NCBI RefSeq assembly: GCF_014642675.1
Contig: NZ_BMIS01000009.1
Location: 1 to 64,000, forward strand
Source of the DNA: Nesterenkonia cremea
Lineage (GTDB): Bacteria; Actinomycetota; Actinomycetes; Actinomycetales; Micrococcaceae
Direction: 5' to 3'
Length of the DNA stretch: 64,000 nt
Below, piece after piece: positions 34,374 through 41,966 of the stretch. The position numbers and the translations under genes were made by a program. Under the pieces are notes generated by a model. It searched no databases. It was not told the origin of the DNA and saw only the letters and a program-made list of their open reading frames with translations. Position 1 is the first letter of the stretch, and each line of letters starts with the position of its first letter.

Positions 34374-34454
34374 GAGCCCCCGGGTCCGGCTGCGTGAGGG
34401 GGACGCTTTGTGCCGGGCCCGGGGGCTCTGAATCACTCGCACCTTGATGAGGTA
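34374..34454 (-). ncRNA. Candidate structured RNA with C-rich loop, copy 1
   Basis: A 17-bp stem (34374-34390 with 34412-34428, one mismatch or wobble) encloses a 21-nt loop. Read on the minus strand the loop holds a second small stem, GCGT-CCCCCTC-ACGC. A block conserved with copy 2 precedes it: TCAAGGTGCGAGTGATTCAG. TATAGT at 34466-34461 could be the -10, putting the start near 34454. Copy 2 at 35369 has identical spacing and loop but a wholly different, still complementary stem. The strand is inferred from the promoter-like element; single wobble positions do not decide it. It resembles C-loop RNAs such as actinobacterial 6C RNA in style, but I cannot assign a family. Confidence 0.6.
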
Positions 34455-34563
34455 CTTACCACTATAGGAATCCACCTTGATGGTTCCCCCAAAACTCCCT
34501 GGAAGTTTCCTGTGAGTTTTTGGATATTGCTTGCTGGTCGCATCGCTCCAGGTCAGAGCAGGG

Positions 34564-34908
34564 TCACTCCTCGGAGAAAGGAGTCCCTGGGTAGAGCACC
34601 AGGTTGTCCTCCTCCACGCTCACTCGGTGGGTCTTCACCGGCTTCATCGCAGGCGGAGTCTCCGGAACCCCTGTCCTCAGGCAGAAGGCCGAGGCATGCA
34701 TGGGGCACTCGAGGGTCTGCTCCTCCACGAATCCGTCGGAGAGTGAGACCGCCTCATGGCTGCATTCGTCGTCCAGGGCGAAGAATCCGCCCTCCTCTGC
34801 GTGGACCACGGCGATGTCGGTGTCGTATCCGGAGTCCTCCGCGGGAACCCGCATGACTTCGCCCTCAGGGAGTTGGCTGGCCGGTCCGAGGTTCACTGGT
34901 TCAGTCAT
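34564..34908 (-). CDS. Rieske-type [2Fe-2S] protein
   Basis: A 114-residue soluble protein with both cluster-binding motifs: C-S-H in DDECSHEAVSLSDG (about residue 48) and C-P-M-H in TLECPMHASAFCL (about residue 68). It is the size of a bacterial Rieske ferredoxin (NirD-like or biphenyl dioxygenase ferredoxin-like) and would shuttle electrons in the cytosol. No partner reductase or oxygenase is adjacent, so its partner is unknown; the flavin and oxygenase genes elsewhere in the window are not evidently linked. Confidence 0.88.
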   Translation of the reverse strand: MTEPVNLGPASQLPEGEVMRVPAEDSGYDTDIAVVHAEEGGFFALDDECSHEAVSLSDGFVEEQTLECPMHASAFCLRTGVPETPPAMKPVKTHRVSVEEDNLVLYPGTPFSEE

Positions 34909-34946
34909 GGTTCCAGGGTAGTGGGTCCGCCCCGCCCGGTTCCTGC

Positions 34947-35336
34947 TCAGCGCTCCTTGATGTAGCCGCGCAGCGCCTCCAGCTGCCGGCGCTCACGCTT
35001 GGTGGGCCGCCCGGTCCCGCGCTCGCGGACCGGCAGTCCCACCTCCCGCGGCTTGATCTGCTCGGGGGAGTGGTCCTGATAGGCCTTGCGCGCCACCGGC
35101 GGGCCCACGCGCTTGGAATGGGTGTGGACCACTTCGAGGATCACCACGAAACCCGGCCTGCTGATGTGGATCTCGGTGCCCGGGGAGATCTTCAGCGAGG
35201 CCTTCACCGGATCGCCGTCGATCTTGATCTTGCCGGCCCGGCAGGCTTCCGTGGCCGCCGAGCGGGTCTTGAACATGCGCACGGACCACAGCCACGCATC
35301 GACTCGGACCGGCGAGGTCGGGGCACTCTCACTCAT
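34947..35336 (-). CDS. S4-domain RNA-binding protein, HslR-like
   Basis: A 129-residue basic protein. The S4 domain is at the N-terminus: VRVDAWLWSVRMFKTRSAAT, then CRAGKIKIDGDPVKASLKI, then PGTEIHISRPGFVVILEV, as in Hsp15/HslR, which binds stalled 50S subunits carrying nascent tRNA-peptide. The C-terminal half is Arg/Lys-rich. It is on the same strand as the Rieske gene (38 bp apart), and the second hairpin RNA lies only about 33 bp upstream of its start, where it could also act as a leader. Confidence 0.87.
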   Translation of the reverse strand: MSESAPTSPVRVDAWLWSVRMFKTRSAATEACRAGKIKIDGDPVKASLKISPGTEIHISRPGFVVILEVVHTHSKRVGPPVARKAYQDHSPEQIKPREVGLPVRERGTGRPTKRERRQLEALRGYIKER

Positions 35337-35368
35337 GCCGCCAGTCTAGGAAATGCCCCCAAACGAGC

Positions 35369-35449
35369 GCAGACCCCGTGTCGAAAGCGTGAGGGGGACG
35401 CTGTACTTCGACACGGGGCCTGCTGAATCACTCGCACCTTGAAGAGGCA
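35369..35449 (-). ncRNA. Candidate structured RNA with C-rich loop, copy 2
   Basis: Same architecture as the copy at 34374: 17-bp stem (35369-35385 with 35407-35423), 21-nt loop holding GCGT-CCCCCTC-ACGC on the minus strand, preceded by TCAAGGTGCGAGTGATTCAG. The stem sequence (GCAGACCCCGTGTCGAA) shares no alignment with copy 1 yet pairs. TAGAGT at 35461-35456 would be the -10, with TTGATC 16 nt upstream as a -35. It could be an independent small RNA or the 5' leader of the S4-domain gene. Confidence 0.6.
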
Positions 35450-35718
35450 GTCACCACTCTAGGGAGCGAGCTTGAGTGATCAATGGGCGCAACCTGAAAG
35501 TATTCTGGGACTTTCGGAGCCATGCCCCTGTTCAGGGTGCTGCTGCCCTCCTCCTGCTGCTGCGCCTCGCTCCCCTCAGGCGGGGTCTCGGGGGAGGAGC
35601 CCTGGTCCGGTCCGGGGGTGGCCCTGGCCTCGGGGTCGTCTCCTGCGCAGGCACTCAGCAGCAGTGCTCCGGCGTCGAACATTCCGGTTCCCGCCCTGCG
35701 GAGGCGACGCCGAACCAC
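35428..35718 (-). CDS. Possible remnant of a small lipoprotein
   Basis: From a GTG at 35718 the frame reads VVRRRLRRAGTG, then a hydrophobic stretch ending LLLSAC like a lipobox, then a Pro/Glu/Gln-rich acidic stretch (DDPEARATPGPDQGSSPETP). The hydrophobic core is short and interrupted by Asp, so export is doubtful. Its last ~25 codons lie in the promoter region of the hairpin RNA, and the end SSRCE is encoded by sequence conserved with the other RNA copy. It may be a decayed gene or not coding at all. Confidence 0.3.
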   Translation of the reverse strand: MVRRRLRRAGTGMFDAGALLLSACAGDDPEARATPGPDQGSSPETPPEGSEAQQQEEGSSTLNRGMAPKVPEYFQVAPIDHSSSLPRVVTASSRCE

Positions 35719-36207
35719 CAGGTCACCCCGGGTGGAGGAGGGTGCGGCCTCGGCGTCGGTCGCGGTCTCAGATAGGTGTGAACTCAGCATGCGGCCAGGG
35801 CAGCGCAGGCTCCAGGAGTCACGGTCAGTCACAGTCTGATTACGATGTCAGCCGCGTGCCCCGGCACGGGGGTTCTGAAGCTTGCACGGATGAAATAGTG
35901 GAACGCGAAGAGGGCAGTGCAGAGTCTTCGGATGTCCTGCGGTAGTGGCAGCCAGACGATGCACTGCCCTCCTCACCTCACTCAGCCAGCCCCCGAGCAT
36001 CTTCAACTGCAGCTCGAAGCTTTGCGGACTTCTCCTTGCCATGCCCTGACAGCCCCGGGTTACTCTGAACCCGAATGCGGCGAGTCGTACGCGCTGGCTT
36101 CCCATCCTTGTGTACGATGCGCCGCTTCCCCCGCAGCGACAGATGTGGGGTGCACCTGGTGCGCCCCGAGGGGGCCGTTCCGCGGAACGACTAGTGAGGA
36201 AATTGCT
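35719..36207. other. Gene-free leader region of the Rpf-like gene, with hairpins
   Basis: About 490 bp without a convincing gene. The frame of the downstream gene is open from 35917 but its composition is not protein-like. Near the gene, GCGGCGAGTCGTAC (36077-36090) pairs with GTACGATGCGCCGC (36112-36125) at 12 of 14 positions. A perfect palindrome GTTCCGCGGAAC follows at 36177-36188, just before the GAGGA binding site. Long structured leaders are common for actinobacterial rpf-type genes, often c-di-AMP (ydaO) riboswitches, but the canonical ydaO elements are not seen here. Confidence 0.4.
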
Positions 36208-38550
36208 GTGCCGAAGAAACTCTCTACGGCTATCGTCGGCACTCTTGCCGTAGGCCTGACCCTGCCGATGAATGCCCAAGCGGCGACGGCGGCGCCCGCA
36301 GCGCCCAGCCCGACGCCGACCGGCCCGGGCACCGATGTGCCCACCACCGGGACCAACGCGCTGGACGGCGTGGCCCTGGACATCACCCGCACCTCCGGAG
36401 TGGAGGCCCCGACCGTCTCGGTCTCCACCAGCGCGGGCACCGAGGAGATGGATCCCACCGTCTACCGCGTGACCACTCCGCTGAACGCGCGCAGCGGTCC
36501 GGGAACCTCCCACCCTGTGCAGCAGGGGATGTCTGAGGGCGAGGAGATCACCGTCACCGCGCAGGACGGCGACTGGGTCCAGTTCGAGCGCAGCGGTGAG
36601 ACCGTCTGGTCCCACAGCGCTTATCTGGACGAGGTCGGGCCGGCCGAGCCTGAGGTGGAGGGAACCTATGAGGTGGACGGTGTGTGGCTCAACGCCCGCA
36701 CCGGCCCCGGCACGGAGCACTCCGTGCACACTGTCCTGGAGCCCGGCACCCAGATCGAGGTGACGGGGCGCGACGGCGACTGGCTCAGCTTCGCCTCCGA
36801 GGATCAGACCCTGTGGTCCCACTCCGATTACCTCACCGAGGTGGCGACCCAGACGGCCACCACCACTGTGTGGCAGAACTTCCGCACCGGTCCGAGCACC
36901 GAGCACAACGTGATCCGGGGGATCGCCCCGGGCGTGACTGTGGAGCTGACCGGCGAGCAGGACGGCGAGTGGTACGAGGTCGAGATCGAGGGCGAGACCG
37001 GCTGGATGCACGGCGCCTACCTCGACTTCGGCGTGAGCGGCGCTGGCCAGGGATCCGGGCAGGATGCTGAGGCGCCTGTCCAGGAGGCTCCTGTCCAGGA
37101 GGCGCCTGTCCAGGAGGCTCCTGTTCAGGGAGCTCCGGCTGAGGAAGTCCCGGTTGAGGAGGAGCCTGCCCAGGAAGCGCCTGTCCAGGAGGAGGCGGAT
37201 AAGCCTGCCCCCGAGCCTGAGCCCGAGCCCGAGCCCGAGTCGGAAGAGCCTGAGGAGCCGGCGCAGGAGGCACCTGTCCAGGAGGAGCCTGCTGAAGAGC
37301 CTGTTCAGGAGGAGCCGGCCGAGGGGCAGGTTGCTGAAGAGCCTGTCCAGGATGAGGCCGTGCAGGAGCCTGCCGAGCCTGAGTTGCCTGAGCAGGAGCC
37401 GGAGCAGGAGCCCGTGCAGGACGAGGGCTCCGAGGAGGACTCCGAGAAGGAGGCTCAGCAGGAGGAGCCGCTCGAGGACGAGGCTGAGGAAGAGGCTTTT
37501 CAGGAGGAACCCGATGCGGAGCCTGAGCCCGAGCCTGAGCCTGAATCTGAGGAGGAGCCCGAACCGGAGCCTGCCTCCCAGGACCCCGAGCCAGAGCCCG
37601 AGCCCGAACCGGAGCCTGAGGAGGAGCCAGCGCAGGACCCCGAGCCCGAACCAGAGCTCATCGAGGTCACTGCGGAGGCGCCTGAGCAGGTCTGGAACCT
37701 GGTCGAGATGCCCGAGGTGGAGGGCGTCACCTACACCACCGCAGCCGGCGCCATCGAGGACGACGTCGAGGTCCCTGAGGGCGGCGTGACCGTGGAGGCC
37801 ACGGCCGATGAGGGCTATGAGCTCACCGGCGAGACCTCCTGGACCTTCGAGTTCCAGGAGCCGGAGGGAGGCACCGAGCCGCAGCCTGAGCCGGAACCCG
37901 CTCCCGAGCCGGAGGAGGAGCCCGAGCAGGAGGCTCCCTCACAGCAGCCGGGTCAGACCGGCCCCTCCAGCGGGCTGCACGCCCAGAGCTCCACCGGCGA
38001 GCCCTACAGCCAGGTGTGGGATCAGCTGGCTCAGTGCGAGTCCACCGGAGACTGGTCCATCGACACCGGCAACGGCTTCTACGGCGGTCTGCAGTTCCAG
38101 CTGAGCTCCTGGGAGGCTGTGGGCGGCGAGGGTCTGCCCAGCGAGGCCTCCAAGGAGGAGCAGATCCAGCGTGCCTACGCCCTCTGGCAGGAGCAGGGCT
38201 GGGGCGCGTGGCCGCACTGCACCCAGGAGGTCCTGCCCAACCAGGGGGTCACCGGCCTCAACGGCTGGGACAACGACCCCGGCGGCTACGGCGACTCCTA
38301 CTTGGAGATCCACGGCACCGGCGGAGCGGACACCGTCTCCACCCGGTCATCGGCCGAGGTCTGGAACGCCAGCTACAGCGTGCCGCTGCGCGAGGAGGCC
38401 GATTCCTCCAGCGACCGCCTGGTCCAGATCCCGCGGGGCGCGGAGCTGGAGAAGCTCGACGAGAGCGGCTCCTGGATCCAGGTGCGCTACACCGGCGAGG
38501 ACGAGACCCTCACCGGCTGGGTCAACACCGACTACGTGATGGCCGCCTGA
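36208..38550 (+). CDS. Secreted Rpf/transglycosylase-like protein with SH3 repeats
   Basis: 780 residues from the GTG at 36208 (GAGGA upstream). Order: signal peptide (MPKKLSTAIVGTLAVGLTLP, cleavage near AQA); three SH3-like repeats, residues ~84-145, 151-212 and 214-273, each with a LNAR/NFR-TGPGTEH-type motif; a Pro/Glu/Gln linker, ~280-484; a beta-rich domain, ~485-555; another Pro/Glu linker; a resuscitation-promoting-factor-like transglycosylase domain, ~599-672, with the catalytic Glu in LAQCESTGDWSI and NGFYGGLQFQLSSW; a C-terminal SH3 domain, ~712-780. It should cleave peptidoglycan glycan strands outside the cell, with SH3 domains anchoring it to the wall. Typical Rpfs are much shorter. 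Confidence 0.88.
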   Translation: MPKKLSTAIVGTLAVGLTLPMNAQAATAAPAAPSPTPTGPGTDVPTTGTNALDGVALDITRTSGVEAPTVSVSTSAGTEEMDPTVYRVTTPLNARSGPGTSHPVQQGMSEGEEITVTAQDGDWVQFERSGETVWSHSAYLDEVGPAEPEVEGTYEVDGVWLNARTGPGTEHSVHTVLEPGTQIEVTGRDGDWLSFASEDQTLWSHSDYLTEVATQTATTTVWQNFRTGPSTEHNVIRGIAPGVTVELTGEQDGEWYEVEIEGETGWMHGAYLDFGVSGAGQGSGQDAEAPVQEAPVQEAPVQEAPVQGAPAEEVPVEEEPAQEAPVQEEADKPAPEPEPEPEPESEEPEEPAQEAPVQEEPAEEPVQEEPAEGQVAEEPVQDEAVQEPAEPELPEQEPEQEPVQDEGSEEDSEKEAQQEEPLEDEAEEEAFQEEPDAEPEPEPEPESEEEPEPEPASQDPEPEPEPEPEPEEEPAQDPEPEPELIEVTAEAPEQVWNLVEMPEVEGVTYTTAAGAIEDDVEVPEGGVTVEATADEGYELTGETSWTFEFQEPEGGTEPQPEPEPAPEPEEEPEQEAPSQQPGQTGPSSGLHAQSSTGEPYSQVWDQLAQCESTGDWSIDTGNGFYGGLQFQLSSWEAVGGEGLPSEASKEEQIQRAYALWQEQGWGAWPHCTQEVLPNQGVTGLNGWDNDPGGYGDSYLEIHGTGGADTVSTRSSAEVWNASYSVPLREEADSSSDRLVQIPRGAELEKLDESGSWIQVRYTGEDETLTGWVNTDYVMAA
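37072..37670 (+). repeat. Pro/Glu-rich degenerate coding repeat in the Rpf-like gene
   Basis: Tandem degenerate codons encode units such as APVQE repeated four times at the start, then EPEPEPEP blocks. Base composition follows the repeat (GAG, CCC/CCT, CAG). The encoded stretch is disordered and strongly acidic, probably a spacer that lets the enzyme domain reach through the wall. Such repeats often vary in number between strains. Confidence 0.8.
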
Positions 38551-38574
38551 GCCGCAGCCTCGCCCCTCACGCGC

Positions 38575-38646
38575 AGAATCGCGTACCGGAATGTCGCGAA
38601 CAGATGGATTGCGTCCGTCATTGTCGATAATCCGGTACGCGATTCT
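38575..38646. repeat. Palindromic repeat, family B, copy 3
   Basis: 72 bp with arms AGAATCGCGTACCGGA and TCCGGTACGCGATTCT perfectly paired over 16 bp, around a centre like copy 2 (GGATTGCGTCCGTCATTG). It lies in the convergent junction between the Rpf-like gene and the DUF262 pseudogene. Confidence 0.9.
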
Positions 38647-38685
38647 GCTGTAGAGCCGCCTCAGCGGAACAGCCACACTCAGCGT

Positions 38686-40548
38686 TCAGACTGAGGCTTC
38701 GACCGTCTCCGCCACACCCCGGTCTTCGGGAGCTTCGTCGGCGAATTTCGAGGAGTCCTCCAACGCGTTCCTGAGCTGGATGTCGCGGTGAACCTCCTTG
38801 CCCATGGCCTCACCGATCATTGCGCAGAGGCGTTCCCTCCGATCTTCGAAGAACGCTTCGAAATCATCCCGGCGCAGGTGCGCTCCACTGATCAGGTGAG
38901 ATGCCAGACGCTGGTCCAGATGTTCGGAGGTGATCTGGGCGGTCCGTTCGATCTTGGCGAGGTACGACGACGGCGGCTGCCCGCCGATGCTGCGGTTGGT
39001 CCGGGCGCTGATGGTGGACTTGTTGACGATCGATTCCTGGTGTTCACGGTCGACGTCATGCTCCGCACACCACTTCTTAGGGAAGATGTGGTGAATATCA
39101 GCCTGGAGCTCCGAGTGCTGGATCTTGTCGAAGCTCTTGTCCTCCATCCAATCCCGGGCCTGTTCTGCGAGCAGCAGGGCCGAGACCCCCTTTATAGGCG
39201 GCCGAAACCCGGGAACGCAGCGAATGCAGGCGCGATTCGGTGAAGGTGGCGTCCTGGATGGTTCGGGGTGTGGCAGCGCTTTCGGGGCCCATCGCCCACT
39301 CTGGGACCTGGCGGACGTCAGCGACGAACCGGGTTTCTGTGGTACTGCCGTAGAGCTCTCCCAGCACTCCGGACCAGAACCACCGGATGATCTGGGTCCT
39401 CGGACCTAACAGGTCTGCGTCGGGGCCGAGCACTACCCGGATGGCGGCGAGCGGGATGAGCTGAGTCGGATAGGGGAGCAGAGAGGCGTCGAAGATGTGC
39501 CGGTCCATGCAGAACCGGGCCGCCCACTGGAAGGCCTCACGCAGCGGATCTACCCATTCGAGATAGTCAGCGAGCTTCAGCTTCAGGACGTCCTCGGTCT
39601 TCGCCGTGATCGCGGTCGGGCGGGCGCCGGCATCGGACAGATGCTTCTTCCTCGAGGCGAGTAAGGTCACCGCCTGCAGGAAGTGGGTGCTGGTGATCTG
39701 ACGCAGCACGGGGTAGTGCTCGAACTGTCGGCAGGTCTCGGCCCAGTCCTCCCGTAGTCGGAAGTCCTGGCCGTTCGCCTCGTAGTACTCACGATCCCCG
39801 GCGAACGTCGCAGTCAGCAACTCAAAGGCTGTGAGCGGTTCCCCTCCGGTGTTGACCTTCTCGAAGACGGTGGCCACTGCCTCTTTGCTGGTGTTCCGGT
39901 CGAGGAGGATCGCCGGCAGCTCATACTGGGAGGCCGGGCTGATGACCTCGGCGTTGAACCTCTTGAACAGTTCGGTGTTCCCAAGGTCGATCAGCCAGTC
40001 GGTCGACTCAGTGGGTGAGAACAGCAGGTTCAGCGGGAAATAGCCATGCTCCTGCTGCTGCGCCGGAGTGGACAGATCGAGGACGACTTCGCGGTCGAAG
40101 TTCGTCTTGATCTTCCCGTCGGCAGGAACAGAGATGACCGCTTCATCAACCCTCTCCTCCCCGAGGAGAGCAGTCTCAATATGGACGAAGTAACGGCGGC
40201 TGAGCAGCTTGCCTCGGTCGTCCGACGTTTCGACCACGCCGTCCCCGGTGAGGGCCTGGGTCATGGAGGTCAGACGCTGCTGGCCGTCCAGCAGCAGATA
40301 GTCGGGAGAAGTTTCCGTGCTGAGCCTGACGCCGGTGATGAGGCGGGGCTTGAAGCGGACCTCGTCATTCTTGGTGTCCAGCAGCATGACCACTCCCATG
40401 GGGTGTCCGCGCAGGACAGTGATCAGCAGCTGCCGGATGCCCCATCCTTCCAGCGGTAGCTGCGCTGGAAGTCCGGCAGCTGGATGCTCCCGGAAGTGGT
40501 CCATTCCAAGTACTTGGTGATGTTGTGCTGTGGAGTCTGGAATCCCAT
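38686..40548 (-). pseudogene. DUF262/DUF1524 (GmrSD-like) gene with two frameshifts
   Basis: Three frames must be joined. The start at 40548 gives MGFQTPQHNITKYLEW and LPDFQRSYRWKD, then the frame ends; it resumes as GIRQLLITVLRGHPMGV after a missing base near 40446-40452. The middle has the DUF262 nucleotidase motif LLDGQQRLTSM. At a run of five G (39186-39190) one extra base shifts the frame; removing it continues into ALLLAEQARDWMEDKSFDKI and the HNH-like DUF1524 part (DIHHIFPKKWC, then NKSTISARTNRSIGG). The full protein (~620 residues) resembles GmrSD/BrxU-type type IV restriction enzymes, which cut modified phage DNA. Either it is decayed or the sequence has errors. Confidence 0.8.
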
Positions 40549-40578
40549 GACACCACCCTAGTGCGGCGGCCCCTGCGT

Positions 40579-41886
40579 TCAGCGGAAGCGGATCTGGACG
40601 GCCTCGCCGTGGGCGGGCAGCCCCTCCGCCGCGGCCAGTGCGGAGACGTGGCCGGCCACCTGGTCCAGGCCGTCGCGTCCGTAGTGGATGACCTGCTGGG
40701 AGCGCATGAAGCTGGTGACGTTGAGTCCGGAGGAGTAGGCCGAGGCTCCACCGGTGGGCAGCACGTGGTTGGAGCCGGCGCAGTAGTCGCCCAGCGAGAC
40801 CGGGGTGTAGGAGCCTACGAACACCGCGCCGGCGTTGTGGATCCGGTCCAGCAGCTCCTCGTCCTTGCCGGTCATCAGCTCCAGGTGCTCGGCGCCGTAG
40901 GCGTTGGCCACCTCAACGGCCACATCCAGGGAGTCCACCACCAGCACGGCGGACTGTTCCCCGCTCAGTGAGGCCTTCACTCGGGCCACGTGCTCAGTGG
41001 ACTCCGTCTGGGCTGCGACCTGCTCCAGCACGGACTCGGCCAGGTCCATGGAATCGGTGACCAGCACGGCTGCGGCCAGCTCGTCGTGCTCGGCCTGGGA
41101 GATCAGGTCGGCGGCGACCAGTGCGGCATCGGCGGTCTCATCGGCGAGCACCATGATCTCGGTGGGTCCGGCCTCCGAATCGATGCCGACCACACCCTGG
41201 ACCGCCCGCTTGGCGGTGACCACAAAGATGTTGCCGGGGCCAGTGATCAGCGAGACCGGCGCACACACCTGCTCGCCCTCCGAGTCCTTGGCGCCGTGGG
41301 CGAGCATGCCCACCGCCTGGGCGCCGCCGGCGGCGTAGACCTCGCCGATGTCCAGCAGCGCGGCCGCGGCCAGCACCACCGGATGCGGGTAGCCGCCGAA
41401 CTCGGCCTGTGGGGGAGAGGTGATGGTCAGGGACTCGACGCCGGCCACCTGGGCGGGCACCACGTTCATCACCACCGATGAGGGGTAGACCGCCTGGCCG
41501 CCGGGCACGTAGAGCCCCACGCGTCGCACCGGAGTCCAGCGATTGGTGATCCGGGCATCCGGGCCCGGTGAGATCACCGAGGCCGCCGGCAGCTGGGCGG
41601 CATGGACCTCGCGTGCCCGCGTGATGAGCTCCTCCAGAGCCTCGCGGATGCTCGGGTCCAGCTGCTCGAGAGCCTCATCCAGCTTCTCCTGGGGCACGCG
41701 CAGCGAGGGCGGACGGACACCGTCGAACTTCTCTGAGAGATCCAACACAGCCTCGACGCCGCCGGTGCGGACCTGCTCAAGGATCGGCTTGACGGTCTCG
41801 ACGGTCGCGGAGACGTCCTGTTCCGCGCGTGGAAGCACAGTGGCGACATCTGCCGTGCTTCCACGGAGATCCTTGAGGGTCAGCAA
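40579..41886 (-). CDS. hisD: Histidinol dehydrogenase
   Basis: 435 residues, full length for the family. Landmarks: VGLYVPGGQAVYPSSVVMNV, AGGAQAVGMLAHGA, TGPGNIFVVTAKRAVQG, the Zn/catalytic region DLISQAEHDELAAAVLV with Glu and His, and AEHLELMTG. It oxidises histidinol to histidine in two NAD-dependent steps, the last reactions of histidine synthesis. In many actinobacteria hisD starts a his operon; here it is followed on its strand only by the DUF262 pseudogene. Divergent from mscS. Confidence 0.97.
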   Translation of the reverse strand: MLTLKDLRGSTADVATVLPRAEQDVSATVETVKPILEQVRTGGVEAVLDLSEKFDGVRPPSLRVPQEKLDEALEQLDPSIREALEELITRAREVHAAQLPAASVISPGPDARITNRWTPVRRVGLYVPGGQAVYPSSVVMNVVPAQVAGVESLTITSPPQAEFGGYPHPVVLAAAALLDIGEVYAAGGAQAVGMLAHGAKDSEGEQVCAPVSLITGPGNIFVVTAKRAVQGVVGIDSEAGPTEIMVLADETADAALVAADLISQAEHDELAAAVLVTDSMDLAESVLEQVAAQTESTEHVARVKASLSGEQSAVLVVDSLDVAVEVANAYGAEHLELMTGKDEELLDRIHNAGAVFVGSYTPVSLGDYCAGSNHVLPTGGASAYSSGLNVTSFMRSQQVIHYGRDGLDQVAGHVSALAAAEGLPAHGEAVQIRFR

Positions 41887-41966
41887 TGGTCCTCCTCGAG
41901 ACGAAAAAGGGGTAGGCGGCTGTGCAACTCCCGCCTAGCCCATCCTAATTCCTGCGTGGGATCATC

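Noticed and set aside
34374..35449. Calling the twin hairpins 6C RNA
   Set aside because: The C-rich loop is suggestive but each copy has one large hairpin, not two C-loop hairpins, and I cannot run the model.
35950..36207. c-di-AMP (ydaO) riboswitch before the Rpf-like gene
   Set aside because: Only a short GAACCCGAAT fragment matches; the GGGGGA and GGGGUGAA-type conserved parts are not found.
37072..37670. CRISPR-like or minisatellite array
   Set aside because: The repeats are in-frame codons of a Pro/Glu linker, not spaced identical repeats.
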